Shown here piece by piece: positions 21,918 through 31,239 of a stretch of DNA of 64,000 nucleotides. Each line of letters opens with the position of its first letter. The stretch's first letter is position 1. The translations under genes were made by a program, and so were the position numbers. Source of the stretch: Caldimonas mangrovi (GTDB taxonomy: Bacteria; Pseudomonadota; Gammaproteobacteria; Burkholderiales; Burkholderiaceae_C); assembly GCF_023721835.1 (NCBI RefSeq), contig NZ_JAMKFE010000001.1, positions 434,001-498,000 of the forward strand, read 5' to 3'. The notes under the pieces were generated by a model that saw only the letters and a program-made list of their open reading frames with translations, was not told where the DNA came from and searched no databases.

Positions 21918-23672
21918 ATGCCGACTCCTACCGCGCTGATCGACTTCATCGATCCGAACGAATCGGGGGCGCGTACACGCCTGGCGTTCGACGCACCGCG
22001 GCAGGTGTGGAGCGCGAGCACGGTGGAGGAGGTCCCGGCCGTGCTCGATGCGGTCGAACGCGCTGCCGCGCAAGGAGACTGGTGCGTCGGCTTCGTCGCC
22101 TATGAAGCCGCGCCGGCCTTCGACCCGGTCTTCGAGGTGCACACCGGCGATGGCCCGTTGGCGTGGTTCGCCGCCTTCGAACAGGCGCGCGAGTGGCCAG
22201 CGCCCGAGGCTGGGGCCTATGCGCGCCTCGCCTGGTCATCGGCGCTCGGCCGCGAAGGATTCGACGTGGCGATCACACGGATCCACCAGGCCATTGCCGA
22301 GGGCGAGATCTACCAGGTCAACTACACGGCCGCGTTGCTCAGCGCTTTCCAGGGCCAGCCGCTCGCGCTGTTCCGCGCGCTGCACCGTGCGCAGCCGGAC
22401 GGCTATGCGGCGTATATCGACACCGGCGGGATGCAGGTGCTGTCGGTCTCGCCCGAGTTGTTCTTCGACTGGCGTGACGCCCGCCTGCTGGGCCGCCCGA
22501 TGAAGGGCACGGCATTGCGCGGCGCGACGCCGCAGGAGGACGAAGCCCGGGCGCTGGCGCTGCGCACGACCGAGAAGGAGCGGGCCGAGAACCTGATGAT
22601 CGTCGACCTGATCCGCAACGACCTGTCGCGCGTGGCCGAGCCCTTCTCGGTGCGGGTGCCGCGCCTGTTCCACACCCAGCCCTTGCCGACGGTGTGGCAG
22701 ATGACCTCCGACGTCGAAGCCCGGACGCGCCCCGGGACGACCCTGCGAGAAGTGTTCGGCGCCTTGTTTCCTTGCGGCTCGGTGACCGGAGCGCCGAAGG
22801 TGCGGGCCATGCACTGGATCCGGGCGCTGGAAAGCGAGGCGCGGGGCGTCTATTGCGGAGCCGTCGGGGTGGTGAAGCCGGGCGGAGCGGCGACCTTCAA
22901 TGTCCCGATCCGCACGGTGACGGTACGCGACGGCATCGCGCGCTGCGGTATCGGCAGCGGCATCACCGCGGACGCCAGCGCCGAAGGCGAGTGGGCCGAG
23001 TGGTCCGGCAAGCGGGCGTTCCTGGAACTGGCACGCCAGCCGTTCGAGCTGCTCGAAACCCTGCGGCTCGAAGAAGGCCGATGTCTTGCAGCCGAAGCTC
23101 ACCTGGCGCGCATGGCCGGTGCCGCGAGGCATTTCGGCTACCCGTGGGAGGCCGCCCGGGTGCAGGCCGCGCTCGCCGAGCTGGCCGCTGCACACGCGCA
23201 CGGCAGCTGGCGGGTCAGGCTGCTGCTCGACTCGGCCGGCACGCCGCACGCCGAGGCGCAGCCGATGCCTGCGACGCCGTCGCGCGTGAAGGTGTGCCTC
23301 GCGGCCTCACCGATCGAGGCGCCGGCCCTTGATTTCCTGCGCTTCAAGACGACACGGCGCGAGCACTACGACCGCTACGCGCCGGTCGGCCAGGACGTGT
23401 TCGATACGCTGCTGTACAACGCCGCCGGCGAACTGACCGAGTTCACGCGCGGCAACGTCGCGGTGCAACTGGACGGTCGCTGGGTGACGCCGCCGCTGGG
23501 TTGCGGTTTGCTGGGCGGCGTGGCCCGGGCGCAGGCGCTGCAGGACGGGCGCCTGAGCGAAGCCGTCGTTCATGTCGACGATCTCGCACGTGCGCAGGGG
23601 CTGGCCTTTGTCAACAGCCTGCGCGGCTGGATCGACGCTGACCTGCAGGTGCAGCCGGCCGCTCAAACGTGA
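21918..23672 (+). CDS. pabB: Fused aminodeoxychorismate synthase component I and aminodeoxychorismate lyase
   Basis: A protein of 584 residues joining two steps of p-aminobenzoate synthesis for folate. The N-terminal half is a chorismate-binding PabB domain: PMKGT with Lys196 marks aminodeoxychorismate synthase rather than anthranilate synthase, and ENLMIVDLIRNDL and CGSVTGAPK follow. The C-terminal 220 residues form a PLP class IV lyase (PabC-like) with the likely Schiff-base Lys477 in FLRFKTTRREHYD and a downstream LTEFTRGNV. No pabA is in the window. It starts 50 bp after the MATE gene. Confidence 0.94.
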   Translation: MPTPTALIDFIDPNESGARTRLAFDAPRQVWSASTVEEVPAVLDAVERAAAQGDWCVGFVAYEAAPAFDPVFEVHTGDGPLAWFAAFEQAREWPAPEAGAYARLAWSSALGREGFDVAITRIHQAIAEGEIYQVNYTAALLSAFQGQPLALFRALHRAQPDGYAAYIDTGGMQVLSVSPELFFDWRDARLLGRPMKGTALRGATPQEDEARALALRTTEKERAENLMIVDLIRNDLSRVAEPFSVRVPRLFHTQPLPTVWQMTSDVEARTRPGTTLREVFGALFPCGSVTGAPKVRAMHWIRALESEARGVYCGAVGVVKPGGAATFNVPIRTVTVRDGIARCGIGSGITADASAEGEWAEWSGKRAFLELARQPFELLETLRLEEGRCLAAEAHLARMAGAARHFGYPWEAARVQAALAELAAAHAHGSWRVRLLLDSAGTPHAEAQPMPATPSRVKVCLAASPIEAPALDFLRFKTTRREHYDRYAPVGQDVFDTLLYNAAGELTEFTRGNVAVQLDGRWVTPPLGCGLLGGVARAQALQDGRLSEAVVHVDDLARAQGLAFVNSLRGWIDADLQVQPAAQT

Positions 23673-23676
23673 AAAA

Positions 23677-23702
23677 GCCCGCAGGGCAGCACGCCTGCGG
23701 GC
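23677..23702 (-). terminator. Intrinsic terminator for the cytochrome c gene
   Basis: A 9-bp inverted repeat, GCCCGCAGG / CCTGCGGGC with an 8-base loop. Five A residues to the left give a U-tract for minus-strand transcripts. It may also end pabB transcripts on the plus strand, less efficiently. Confidence 0.85.
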
Positions 23703-23722
23703 CGTTCGACAGCCTCGTCAGT

Positions 23723-24028
23723 TTACTTCTGTGACAGGATCCACTGCACCAGCGTCTTCGCATCGGCTTCGGTGACCTGCGCGTTGGCCGGCATGGGCAC
23801 CGGCCCCCAGACGCCGGAGCCGCCCTTGATGACCTTGACGGCCAGCTTGTCCACGGCATCCTTCTGGCCGGCGTACTTGGCCGCGACGTCCTTGAAGGAG
23901 GGCCCGACGAGCTTCTTGTCGACGGCATGGCAGGCCATGCAGTTCTTCTGCTGGGCGAGTTGCTGGTTCGCAAGCGCCGGGGTGGCGATGGCGCCGAGGA
24001 GGGCGGCGAGAGCGAGGGCGTGTTTCAT
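23723..24028 (-). CDS. Periplasmic cytochrome c, class I (c551/c552 type)
   Basis: A protein of 101 residues. The first 20 form a Sec signal peptide ending ALA, so the mature protein has about 81 residues. The haem site is CMACH (Cys30, Cys33, His34) and the likely axial Met is in PVPMPAN (Met79). It is a small soluble electron carrier between periplasmic donors and a terminal oxidase or reductase. The GAAAGGA Shine-Dalgarno sequence supports the ATG at 24028. It is divergent from the next gene across 111 bp. Confidence 0.95.
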   Translation of the reverse strand: MKHALALAALLGAIATPALANQQLAQQKNCMACHAVDKKLVGPSFKDVAAKYAGQKDAVDKLAVKVIKGGSGVWGPVPMPANAQVTEADAKTLVQWILSQK

Positions 24029-24139
24029 GGCGTCCTTTCGGTCAAGGTGGGGATGGGCTACATTTTTGTGAACGCATTCTATGCGTCGGGGTTGACCTGA
24101 ATCCGGCGCGAACGTTGCATAAATCGCAGGAGAAACGTG

Positions 24140-24382
24140 ATGTGGTTCGTGGTGATCGGAATGATCCTGATCCTGCTCAAGTGGCTGGAAGTCGGGCCCT
24201 TCGCGGAGTGGTCGTGGTGGGTGGCGCTGGCACCGTTTCCCTGTGCGATCGGGTGGTGGGCCTGGGCGGACATGACCGGCTACACCAAGCGCAAGGAAAT
24301 GGAAAAGATGGAAGAGCGCAAGAAGGAGCGGCGCGAGAAGAACATGGTCGCGCTCGGCACGCAGCAGCGCAAGCGGCGCTGA
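24140..24382 (+). CDS. Small Trp-rich protein (TIGR04438 type)
   Basis: A protein of 80 residues: a first membrane helix (VVIGMILILLKWLEV), a Trp-rich segment (EWSWWVALAPFPCAIGWWAW) and a highly charged Lys/Glu/Arg tail likely to be a cytoplasmic coiled helix. A GCAGGAGAA Shine-Dalgarno sequence precedes GTGATG; I chose the ATG at 24140. This pattern matches a family of small Trp-rich proteins found in Betaproteobacteria. The function is unknown. Confidence 0.8.
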   Translation: MWFVVIGMILILLKWLEVGPFAEWSWWVALAPFPCAIGWWAWADMTGYTKRKEMEKMEERKKERREKNMVALGTQQRKRR

Positions 24383-24397
24383 TCGGTCCTGAACGGC

Positions 24398-24425
24398 AAA
24401 AAGGCGGCTCGAAAGCCGCCTTTTT
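24398..24425. terminator. Bidirectional intrinsic terminator
   Basis: A perfect 12-bp stem, AAAAAGGCGGCT / AGCCGCCTTTTT with loop CGAA, and U-tracts in both directions. It separates the Trp-rich gene (+) from ilvD (-). Confidence 0.95.
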
Positions 24426-24446
24426 GTTGCCTGGCTGCTGGCGGCT

Positions 24447-26126
24447 TCAGTCGAACTTGTCGAGCACCGCACCCGAGCTGGCGCTGGACGCGGTATGCGA
24501 GAACTTGGCGAGCACGCCGCGGGTGTAGCGGGGCGCCGGCGCCTTCCAGGCTGCGCGGCGACGTGCGATCTCGTCGTCGCCGACGTTCAGCTGCAGCACC
24601 AGCCGGTGCGCGTCGATCGTGATCGAATCGCCTTCCTGCACCAGCGCGATCGTGCCGCCGACGGCGGCTTCGGGCGCGACATGGCCGACCACCATGCCCC
24701 AGGTGCCGCCCGAGAAGCGGCCGTCGGTGATCAGGCCGACCGATTCGCCCAGTCCCTGTCCGATCAGCGCGCCGGTAGGCGCCAGCATCTCCGGCATGCC
24801 GGGGCCGCCTTTGGGCCCCAGGTAGCGCAGCACCATCACGTCGCCGGCCTTGATCTGCCCGGCCATGATCGCGGCCAGGGCCGACTGCTCGTCGTCGAAC
24901 ACACGCGCCGGCCCGGTGATGACCGGGTTCTTCAGGCCGGTGATCTTGGCCACGCAGCCCTCGGGCGACAGATTGCCTTTCAGGATGGCCAGGTGACCTT
25001 CGGCGTAGATCGGCTGCGCCACCGGCCGGATCACGTCCTGGTCGGCGCGCAGATCCGGCACGTCGGCCAGGTTCTCGGCCACCGTCTTGCCGGTGATCGT
25101 CATGCAATCGCCGTGCAGCAAGCCTGCCTTCAGCAACTCTTTCATCACCGCCGGGATGCCGCCGGCACGGTGCAGGTCGATCGCCAGGTATTTGCCGGAC
25201 GGTTTCAGGTCGCACAGCACCGGAATCTTCTTGCGCATGCGTTCGAAGTCGTCGATCGTCCATTCGACCCCGGCCGCATGCGCGATGGCCAGGTAATGCA
25301 GCACGGCGTTGGTCGAACCGCCGGTGGCCATGATCACAGCCACCGCGTTCTCGATCGCCTGCTTGGTGACGATGTCGCGCGGCTTCAAATCCTTCTTGAC
25401 GGCCTCGACGAGCACCGCAGCCGCGTGCTTGACGTTGTCGAGCACCTCGTCCTCGACATTGGCCATCGTGGACGAGTACGGCAGGCTCATCCCCAGCGCC
25501 TCGAACGACGAACTCATCGTGTTGGCGGTGTACATGCCGCCGCAGGAGCCGGAGCCGGGAATCGCGCGGCGCTCGATCTCGCAGAAGTCCTCCTCGGTCA
25601 TCTTGCCGGCCGAGAACTGGCCGACCGCCTCGAACACGCTGACGATGTTCAGGTCCTGGCCCTTGTACTTGCCCGGCAGGATGGTGCCGCCGTAGATGTA
25701 CAAGGCCGGCACATTGGCGCGCAGCATGCCCATCATGCCGCCGGGCATGTTCTTGTCGCAGCCGCCGATCACGATGACGCCGTCCATCCATTGGCCGCCG
25801 ACACAGGTCTCCACGCAGTCCGAGATCACCTCCCGCGAGACCAGGCTGTACTTCATGCCCTCGGTGCCCATCGCCATGCCGTCGCTGATGGTCGGCGTGC
25901 CGAAGATCTGCGGGTTGGCGCCTGCGGCCTTCAGACCGGCGACTGCCGCGTCGGCCAGCCGCTGCAGCCCGGAGTTGCACGGCGTGATCGTCGAGTGCCC
26001 GTTGGCGACGCCGATCATCGGCTTGGAGAAGTCTTCCTCCTGGTAGCCCATGCCGTAGTACATGCTGCGGTTCGGCGCGCGGGCCACGCCTTCGGTAATG
26101 TTCTTAGAGCGGCGGTTGTAGCTCAT
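24447..26126 (-). CDS. ilvD: Dihydroxy-acid dehydratase
   Basis: A protein of 559 residues that dehydrates 2,3-dihydroxy-3-methylbutanoate (and the methylpentanoate) in valine and isoleucine synthesis. The [Fe-S] cluster cysteines are in [16 protein letters not shown] and [14 protein letters not shown], as in the IlvD/Edd family; the start [13 protein letters not shown] is typical of IlvD. The ATG at 26126 is preceded by a 113-bp divergent region shared with a LysR-type regulator. The upstream extension of the frame overlaps that regulator and is not coding. Confidence 0.96.
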   Translation of the reverse strand: MSYNRRSKNITEGVARAPNRSMYYGMGYQEEDFSKPMIGVANGHSTITPCNSGLQRLADAAVAGLKAAGANPQIFGTPTISDGMAMGTEGMKYSLVSREVISDCVETCVGGQWMDGVIVIGGCDKNMPGGMMGMLRANVPALYIYGGTILPGKYKGQDLNIVSVFEAVGQFSAGKMTEEDFCEIERRAIPGSGSCGGMYTANTMSSSFEALGMSLPYSSTMANVEDEVLDNVKHAAAVLVEAVKKDLKPRDIVTKQAIENAVAVIMATGGSTNAVLHYLAIAHAAGVEWTIDDFERMRKKIPVLCDLKPSGKYLAIDLHRAGGIPAVMKELLKAGLLHGDCMTITGKTVAENLADVPDLRADQDVIRPVAQPIYAEGHLAILKGNLSPEGCVAKITGLKNPVITGPARVFDDEQSALAAIMAGQIKAGDVMVLRYLGPKGGPGMPEMLAPTGALIGQGLGESVGLITDGRFSGGTWGMVVGHVAPEAAVGGTIALVQEGDSITIDAHRLVLQLNVGDDEIARRRAAWKAPAPRYTRGVLAKFSHTASSASSGAVLDKFD

Positions 26127-26194
26127 CTCGGTCCTCGTGGGTGCATGGGATGGGTGCGAGTGCAGGCGTGCAGTATGCGACGAGCGTAAATGAT

Positions 26195-26238
26195 GCTCAA
26201 ATATATCTTTTGAGCAGTTCTGATCTACCAAATATATC
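26195..26238. promoter_or_regulatory. Likely LysR operator in the ilvD/lysR divergent region
   Basis: The imperfectly spaced palindrome GCTCAAA-N7-TTTGAGC (26195-26215) fits a LysR T-N11-A type box. The decamer CAAATATATC occurs at 26198-26207 and again at 26229-26238, 31 bp apart (three helical turns), the second copy ending one base before the lysR ATG. This suggests cooperative binding with autorepression. Inferred from sequence pattern only. Confidence 0.6.
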
Positions 26239-26239
26239 A

Positions 26240-27175
26240 ATGGATTTGCGCCAACTGCGCCAGTTCGTCGCGGTGGCCGAAGAGCTGCACTTCGGTCGCG
26301 CTGCCAAGCGCCTGCACATGACGCAGCCGCCGTTGACGATGGCGATCCGCCAACTCGAGGAGACGCTCGGCGCCGAGCTGTTCGCGCGCACGCGACGTTC
26401 GGTGGTGCTGAACCCGGCCGGCGAGGCCTTGCTGCCCCAGGCTCGGCGGCTGCTGGCCGAAGCCGAGCAACTCGGCCCACTGGTGCGCTCGGCGGCCGCG
26501 GGGCAGCTCGGGCAGCTGCGTCTGGGTTTCGTCTCCACCGTGGGTTATGGGCCGCTGCCCGGCTGGCTGAAGCGGTTTCGAGAGACTCACCCCGGTGTCG
26601 CGCTGAGCCTGAAGGAGGCCACGCTCGACGTGCAACTCGAGGCCTTCGCCGCCGGCGAGATCGACGCCGGCTTCGTGCTCCATGCTCCGGGCGCTGCGCC
26701 GACCGGATTCCAGGCACTGCCCGTGATGCGCGAGCCGCTGGTGCTCGCACTCGCGGCGGACCACGCGTTGACGCGGCGACCGCGGCTGCCTCTGCGCGAC
26801 GCACTGGGCGAGCCGTTGGTGATCTTCCCGCGGGCCATCACCCCCTCGCTTTATGATGCGGTGCTTTCGCTGTACAGCAGCCACCAGGCGGTGCCGCAGA
26901 TCGCGCAGGAGGCGATCCAGATGCAGACCATCGTGAACCTCGTATCCGCCGGCATGGGTGTCGCGTGGGTGCCGGAATCGGTCACCCGGCTGCAGCGCCC
27001 GGGTGTCGCCTACCGGCCGCTGGCTGCCAGCGGCCTGGCCTGCGAGACCAGCCTGATCTGGCCGCTGCAGCACCGACCGGTGGTCGACCGATTCATCGAT
27101 CACGTGAGCCTGCACGGCGGCGCGACCGACGCGAGGCAGCCCTTTCAACCACACGCTACCCGAGGAACCCGCTGA
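26240..27175 (+). CDS. LysR-family transcriptional regulator
   Basis: A protein of 311 residues with an N-terminal winged helix-turn-helix (residues 1-60, [28 protein letters not shown]) and a periplasmic-binding-fold effector domain. The ATG at 26240 gives the standard MDLRQLRQF start. It is transcribed away from ilvD and so may control it, although the effector is unknown. Its stop overlaps the lgt start by one base (TGATG), so lgt is probably cotranscribed or coupled. Confidence 0.93.
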   Translation: MDLRQLRQFVAVAEELHFGRAAKRLHMTQPPLTMAIRQLEETLGAELFARTRRSVVLNPAGEALLPQARRLLAEAEQLGPLVRSAAAGQLGQLRLGFVSTVGYGPLPGWLKRFRETHPGVALSLKEATLDVQLEAFAAGEIDAGFVLHAPGAAPTGFQALPVMREPLVLALAADHALTRRPRLPLRDALGEPLVIFPRAITPSLYDAVLSLYSSHQAVPQIAQEAIQMQTIVNLVSAGMGVAWVPESVTRLQRPGVAYRPLAASGLACETSLIWPLQHRPVVDRFIDHVSLHGGATDARQPFQPHATRGTR

Positions 27176-27993
27176 TGCTCGTGCATCCACAGTTCGACCC
27201 CATCGCGCTGAAGATCGGCCCCCTGGCGATTCACTGGTACGGCATCACCTACCTTGTCGCCTTCGGGCTGTTTTTGTGGCTGGCCTCGCTGCGCGTGAAG
27301 CAACCGCAGTATGCACAGGCAGGCTGGACGCGACGTGACGTCGAGGACCTGCTGTTCTATGGCGTGCTCGGTGTCGTGCTCGGCGGGCGCATCGGCTACG
27401 TGCTGTTCTACAAGCCCAACTACTACCTGGCGCATCCGCTCGAGGTTTTCGCCGTGTGGCAAGGCGGCATGGCGTTTCACGGAGGGCTCCTGGGAGTGCT
27501 GGTCGCGATGGCGCTGTACGCCCGCAGCCGCAGGCGTCGCTTCTTCGACGTGACCGACCTGATCGCCCCCTGCGTGCCGACGGGTCTTGCCGCCGGGCGC
27601 ATCGGCAACTTCATCAACGGCGAGCTGTGGGGGCGCCCGGCCGACCCGAGCCTGCCGTGGGCGATGGTCTATCCGCAGTCGGGCAGCGACATCGCGCGGC
27701 ATCCGTCGCCGCTGTACCAGTTCGCGCTTGAAGGCATGCTGTTGTTCGTGCTGCTGTGGCTCTATGCGCGCAAGCCGCGCGCCACAGGGCAGGTGTCGGG
27801 CGCCTTCCTGGCCGGCTATGGCATCTTCCGTTTCATCGCCGAGTACTTCCGCGAGCCGGACAGCTTTCTCGGTTTGCTGGCATTGAACATGAGCATGGGT
27901 CAGTGGCTGTGCATCCCCATGATCGTTGCCGGTGCGCTGCTGTGGTGGTGGTCGGGGCGCCAGCCTGCCGCGATGCCCCAGACGAGGGCATAG
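27175..27993 (+). CDS. lgt: Phosphatidylglycerol-prolipoprotein diacylglyceryl transferase
   Basis: A protein of 272 residues with seven predicted membrane helices that adds diacylglycerol to the lipobox cysteine of prolipoproteins. Family motifs are [34 protein letters not shown] and the Lgt signature [15 protein letters not shown], with EYFREPD near the end. The ATG overlaps the stop of the LysR gene by one base. A hairpin follows downstream, but its U-tract serves the opposite strand. Confidence 0.96.
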   Translation: MLVHPQFDPIALKIGPLAIHWYGITYLVAFGLFLWLASLRVKQPQYAQAGWTRRDVEDLLFYGVLGVVLGGRIGYVLFYKPNYYLAHPLEVFAVWQGGMAFHGGLLGVLVAMALYARSRRRRFFDVTDLIAPCVPTGLAAGRIGNFINGELWGRPADPSLPWAMVYPQSGSDIARHPSPLYQFALEGMLLFVLLWLYARKPRATGQVSGAFLAGYGIFRFIAEYFREPDSFLGLLALNMSMGQWLCIPMIVAGALLWWWSGRQPAAMPQTRA

Positions 27994-27998
27994 CACCC

Positions 27999-28035
27999 AA
28001 AAAAAGCGGTCTTTGCGCGCGAAGCGCAAAGACCG
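27999..28035 (-). terminator. Intrinsic terminator of the nitrate transporter operon
   Basis: A perfect 12-bp stem, CGGTCTTTGCGC / GCGCAAAGACCG with a 5-base loop (28007-28035). A run of seven A residues at 27999-28005 supplies the U-tract for minus-strand transcripts. It lies between converging lgt and nrtD. Confidence 0.85.
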
Positions 28036-28133
28036 TCGAAGAGGGCAAAGCCCTGAGGAGATAAGGAGCAAACCGCCAACGTGGCGTGCACCTGCTCACG
28101 CAAGCGTTGTGCCAGCCGCGGCGCTGCGCGCAC

Positions 28134-28937
28134 TCAAGCCGCGATCTTCTCGGCGTGGATGTGCCGCGTGTACAGAAAATCCAGCACGCTCTTGCGGCAA
28201 GCGATGTAACGCGGGTCCTCGGAGAGCGCGACGCGATCGCGGGGCCTCGGCAGCCCGACCGACAAGATGTCCCCGATCGTCGCGGCGGGGCCGTTGGTCA
28301 TCATCACGATGCGGTCGGACAGCAGCACCGCCTCGTCGACGTCGTGCGTCACCATCACCACGGTACTGTGCGTGCGCGCCACGATCTTCAGCAACTCGTC
28401 CTGCAGGTGAGCGCGCGTCAACGCGTCGAGTGCACCGAAGGGCTCGTCCATCAGCAGCACCTTGGGCTCCATCGCCAGCGCCCGTGCAATTCCCACGCGC
28501 TGCTTCATGCCGCCCGAGATCTCGTGCGGGCGCTTCGACAGTGCGTGTCCCATGCCCACCAGTTCCAGTGCCGCCTGGGTGCGCGCTTTGAGCTGGGCCT
28601 TGCCTTCCTTGCGGCCGAAGACGCGCTCCACGGCCAGGTGGACGTTGTCGAAACAGGTCAACCACGGCAGCAGCGAGTGGTTCTGGAACACCACCGCGCG
28701 TTCGGGCCCGGGCGCGTCGATCTCACGGTTGTCGCACAGCAGCACGCCTTCGGTGGGCGTGAGCAGGCCGGCGATCAGATTCAGCAAGGTCGATTTGCCG
28801 CAGCCCGAGTGCCCGATCAGCGTGACGAACTCCCCTTGGTCGACACCGAGCCGGATGTCGCGCAACGCATGAAAGTGGCCCTTGCGGGTGTGGAACACCA
28901 TCTCGGCGTTCTGGACTTCGATGAAGTGTCGGCTCAT
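28134..28937 (-). CDS. nrtD: Nitrate/nitrite-type ABC transporter ATPase
   Basis: A protein of 267 residues. Walker A is GHSGCGKST, the ABC signature is ISGGMKQRVGIARALA, Walker B is VLLMDEPFGALD, and the switch His is in VTHDVDEA. It resembles the NrtD/CmpD/TauB group that powers anion uptake. A GGAGGA Shine-Dalgarno sequence precedes the ATG at 28937, 11 bp after the permease stop. It is the last gene of the nrtA-nrtB-nrtD operon. Confidence 0.93.
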   Translation of the reverse strand: MSRHFIEVQNAEMVFHTRKGHFHALRDIRLGVDQGEFVTLIGHSGCGKSTLLNLIAGLLTPTEGVLLCDNREIDAPGPERAVVFQNHSLLPWLTCFDNVHLAVERVFGRKEGKAQLKARTQAALELVGMGHALSKRPHEISGGMKQRVGIARALAMEPKVLLMDEPFGALDALTRAHLQDELLKIVARTHSTVVMVTHDVDEAVLLSDRIVMMTNGPAATIGDILSVGLPRPRDRVALSEDPRYIACRKSVLDFLYTRHIHAEKIAA

Positions 28938-28948
28938 GCGGTCCTCCT

Positions 28949-29860
28949 TCAATCTTCGTAGCTGAAGCGTTTGGCGACGAAGATCAGCATGTGTTCGAGC
29001 ATCAGGCCGACCACGCCGATCATGAAAATCGCGATCAGGATGTGCTGGACGTTCAGGTTGTTCCACTCGTCCCAGACCCAGAAGCCGATGCCGACCCCGC
29101 CGGTCAGCATTTCAGCGGCGACGATGACCAGCCACGCGGTGCCGACGGACAAGCGCACGCCGGTCAGCATGTAGGGCAACACCGCGGGGACAAGGATCTT
29201 CGTGATCACCCTCCATTCGCTCAGGTTCAGCACCTTGGCCACGTTCAGGTAGTCCTGCGGCACGCGCTGCACGCCGACCGCGGTGTTGATGATCATCGGC
29301 CAGATCGAGCAGATGAAGATGGTCCAGATCGCCGCCGGGTTGGCCGACTGGAACACCAGCAACCCGATCGGCAGCCACGCCAGCGGCGAGACCGGGCGCA
29401 ACAGGCTCACGACGGGCGAGACCATGCTGTCGAGCACCGCAAAGCGACCGATCATGAAACCGAGCGGAATGCCCACCAGCGCGGCCAGCCCGAAGCCCAG
29501 CGCCACGCGCTGCAGCGAGTACAGCACGTTCCAACCGATCCCCTGATCATTCGGGCCGTTGCTGTAGAAGGGGTCGCTGAAGATCGTCACCGTCGCATCG
29601 AACGTCGCGGCCGGGGTCGGGAAGCGGGCGCCGTCGATCGTCGCGAGCGCCCAAATGCCCAGCAGCAGCCCGATGCCGAAGATCGGCGGCAGCACCTTCA
29701 GCCCCAGGCCTTTCCAGTCGAAGACGCGGGCCGGCGGCTTCTGAGCTGCCGGGTCCGGGGAAGTCGGCGCAGGCCTCGCTGTCAGGGGAGCGGCGCGGAG
29801 GCTGCCGTTGTCGGCGTTGCGGGTTTCCGTCACCGACGGGTGAAAGACGGCACTGACCAT
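28949..29860 (-). CDS. nrtB: Nitrate/nitrite-type ABC transporter permease
   Basis: A protein of 303 residues with a Pro/Ala-rich cytoplasmic N-terminus (about 45 residues) and six membrane helices. The ABC permease EAA-type loop is at NVAKVLNLSEWRVITKILVPAVLPYMLTG. The motif SPVVSLLRPVSPLAWLPIGLLVF is typical of NrtB/TauC permeases. The longer open frame upstream overlaps nrtA and is not coding. Confidence 0.93.
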   Translation of the reverse strand: MVSAVFHPSVTETRNADNGSLRAAPLTARPAPTSPDPAAQKPPARVFDWKGLGLKVLPPIFGIGLLLGIWALATIDGARFPTPAATFDATVTIFSDPFYSNGPNDQGIGWNVLYSLQRVALGFGLAALVGIPLGFMIGRFAVLDSMVSPVVSLLRPVSPLAWLPIGLLVFQSANPAAIWTIFICSIWPMIINTAVGVQRVPQDYLNVAKVLNLSEWRVITKILVPAVLPYMLTGVRLSVGTAWLVIVAAEMLTGGVGIGFWVWDEWNNLNVQHILIAIFMIGVVGLMLEHMLIFVAKRFSYED

Positions 29861-29883
29861 CGTGTTCTCCTTGAGGTGCGGCA

Positions 29884-31140
29884 TCAACCGTTCTTGATCT
29901 TGAACCCGTCGGCGTACTTGGCCGGCTCCTTGCCGTCCCACACCACGCCGTCGATCAGCTTGCTCGATCTCATGAGGTCTTTCGGCACGCTGACCTTGGC
30001 AGCGGCGGCCGCCTGCTTGTACAGCTCGATCTGGTTGATCTGCCTGGCCACCCCCAGGTAGTCCGGGTGCTCCTTCACCAGCCCCCAGCGCTTGTGCTGA
30101 GTCAGGAACCACATGCCGTCGCTCAGATAGGGGAAGTTCACCGCGCCGTCGTTGAAGAATTTCATGTGATTGGGGTCGTCCCAGGTCTTGCCGAGGCCGT
30201 TCTGGTAGCGGCCCAGGATGCGCTGGTTGATCGCGTCGACGCTGGTGTTCACGTACGCCTTGTCGGCCACCGTCTCGGCCATCTTCAGCTTGTTCTGCAG
30301 GCCCGCGTCGATCCACTTGCCGGCCTCCAGGATGGCCGCCATCACGGCGCGGCAGGTATTGGGGTGCTTCTTGACGAAGTCGGCGGTCGTGCCCAGTGTC
30401 TTCTCGGGGTGGTCCTTCCAGACCTCCTGCGTCGTCACCGCAGTGACGCCGATGCCGTCCATGATGGCGCGGTGGTTCCACGGCTCGCCCACGCAGAAGC
30501 CGTCCATGTTGCCGACGCGCATGTTCGCCACCATCTGCGGCGGCGGCACGGTGATCACCTTGGCCTCCTTGAAAGGGTTGATCCCGGCCGAAGCCAGCCA
30601 GTAGTACAGCCACATCGCATGCGTGCCGGTCGGGAAGGTCTGCGCGAAGGTGTAGTCGCGCTTGTCGGCGGCCATGGCCTTGGCCAGGGAGGCGCCATCG
30701 ACGGCACCCTTTTCGGCCAGCTTCTTCGAGAGCGTGATCGCCTGCCCGTTGTTGTTCAGGCTCATCAGCACCGCCATGTCCTTCTTCGGGCCGCTGATGC
30801 CGAGATGCACGCCGTAGATCAGACCGTAGAGCACGTGCGCTATGTCCAGCTCGCCATTGACCAGCTTGTCCCGCACACCGGCCCAGGATGCTTCCTTGGT
30901 CGGGATGATCTTGACGCCGTACTTCCTGTCGATGCCGAGCACGGAGGCCATCACGACCGACGCGCAGTCGGTCAGCGGAATGAAGCCGATGCGCACCTCT
31001 TCCTTTTCTGGCTTGTCGGAGCCTTGTGCCCAGACGGCAGACTGCAGGCCCGGCACCATGCTGCTCGCGCCGGCGGCGGCGGTCGCCTTCAATACCGTAC
31101 GCCGGCTCAGGGAGGCTTTCTGCGATGCGTTCACTTTCAT
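29884..31140 (-). CDS. nrtA: Nitrate-binding periplasmic protein (NrtA/CmpA family)
   Basis: A protein of 418 residues. The N-terminus has a twin-arginine motif (SRRTVLKA) and an alanine-rich hydrophobic stretch ending AVWA, so Tat export is likely. The binding domain includes GFIPLTDCASVVMA, LNNNGQAITLS and GFCVGEPWNHRAI, as in nitrate- and bicarbonate-binding NrtA and CmpA. It is the first structural gene of the operon and follows a leader with two hexaloop hairpins and a terminator. Cyanate or another anion as ligand cannot be excluded. Confidence 0.92.
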   Translation of the reverse strand: MKVNASQKASLSRRTVLKATAAAGASSMVPGLQSAVWAQGSDKPEKEEVRIGFIPLTDCASVVMASVLGIDRKYGVKIIPTKEASWAGVRDKLVNGELDIAHVLYGLIYGVHLGISGPKKDMAVLMSLNNNGQAITLSKKLAEKGAVDGASLAKAMAADKRDYTFAQTFPTGTHAMWLYYWLASAGINPFKEAKVITVPPPQMVANMRVGNMDGFCVGEPWNHRAIMDGIGVTAVTTQEVWKDHPEKTLGTTADFVKKHPNTCRAVMAAILEAGKWIDAGLQNKLKMAETVADKAYVNTSVDAINQRILGRYQNGLGKTWDDPNHMKFFNDGAVNFPYLSDGMWFLTQHKRWGLVKEHPDYLGVARQINQIELYKQAAAAAKVSVPKDLMRSSKLIDGVVWDGKEPAKYADGFKIKNG

Positions 31141-31170
31141 CTCGACCCTCGTGTTGGAAGTCGCAAAACA

Positions 31171-31223
31171 AAAAGGCGTCCACACGCGAGCCGTCTCGAA
31201 TGACGGATCGGTGAGGACGCCTT
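31171..31223 (-). terminator. Leader terminator upstream of nrtA
   Basis: On the minus strand AAGGCGTCC (31223-31215) pairs with GGACGCCTT (31181-31173), followed by a U-rich stretch. The 33-base loop contains a second hairpin, CCGTC/GACGG. It lies 31 bp before the nrtA ATG, so it should stop transcription before the operon unless antitermination occurs. Confidence 0.8.
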
Positions 31224-31239
31224 CGTCCTGGAGCAAGCC

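Noticed and set aside
24072-24086. ACGCAT-TCT-ATGCGT palindrome before the cytochrome c gene as an operator
   Set aside because: It is short, no regulator is adjacent, and promoter elements on either side could not be placed with confidence.
28007-28035. Terminator for lgt on the plus strand
   Set aside because: The stem is good, but the A-run on the left provides a U-tract only for minus-strand RNA, so it belongs to the nitrate operon.
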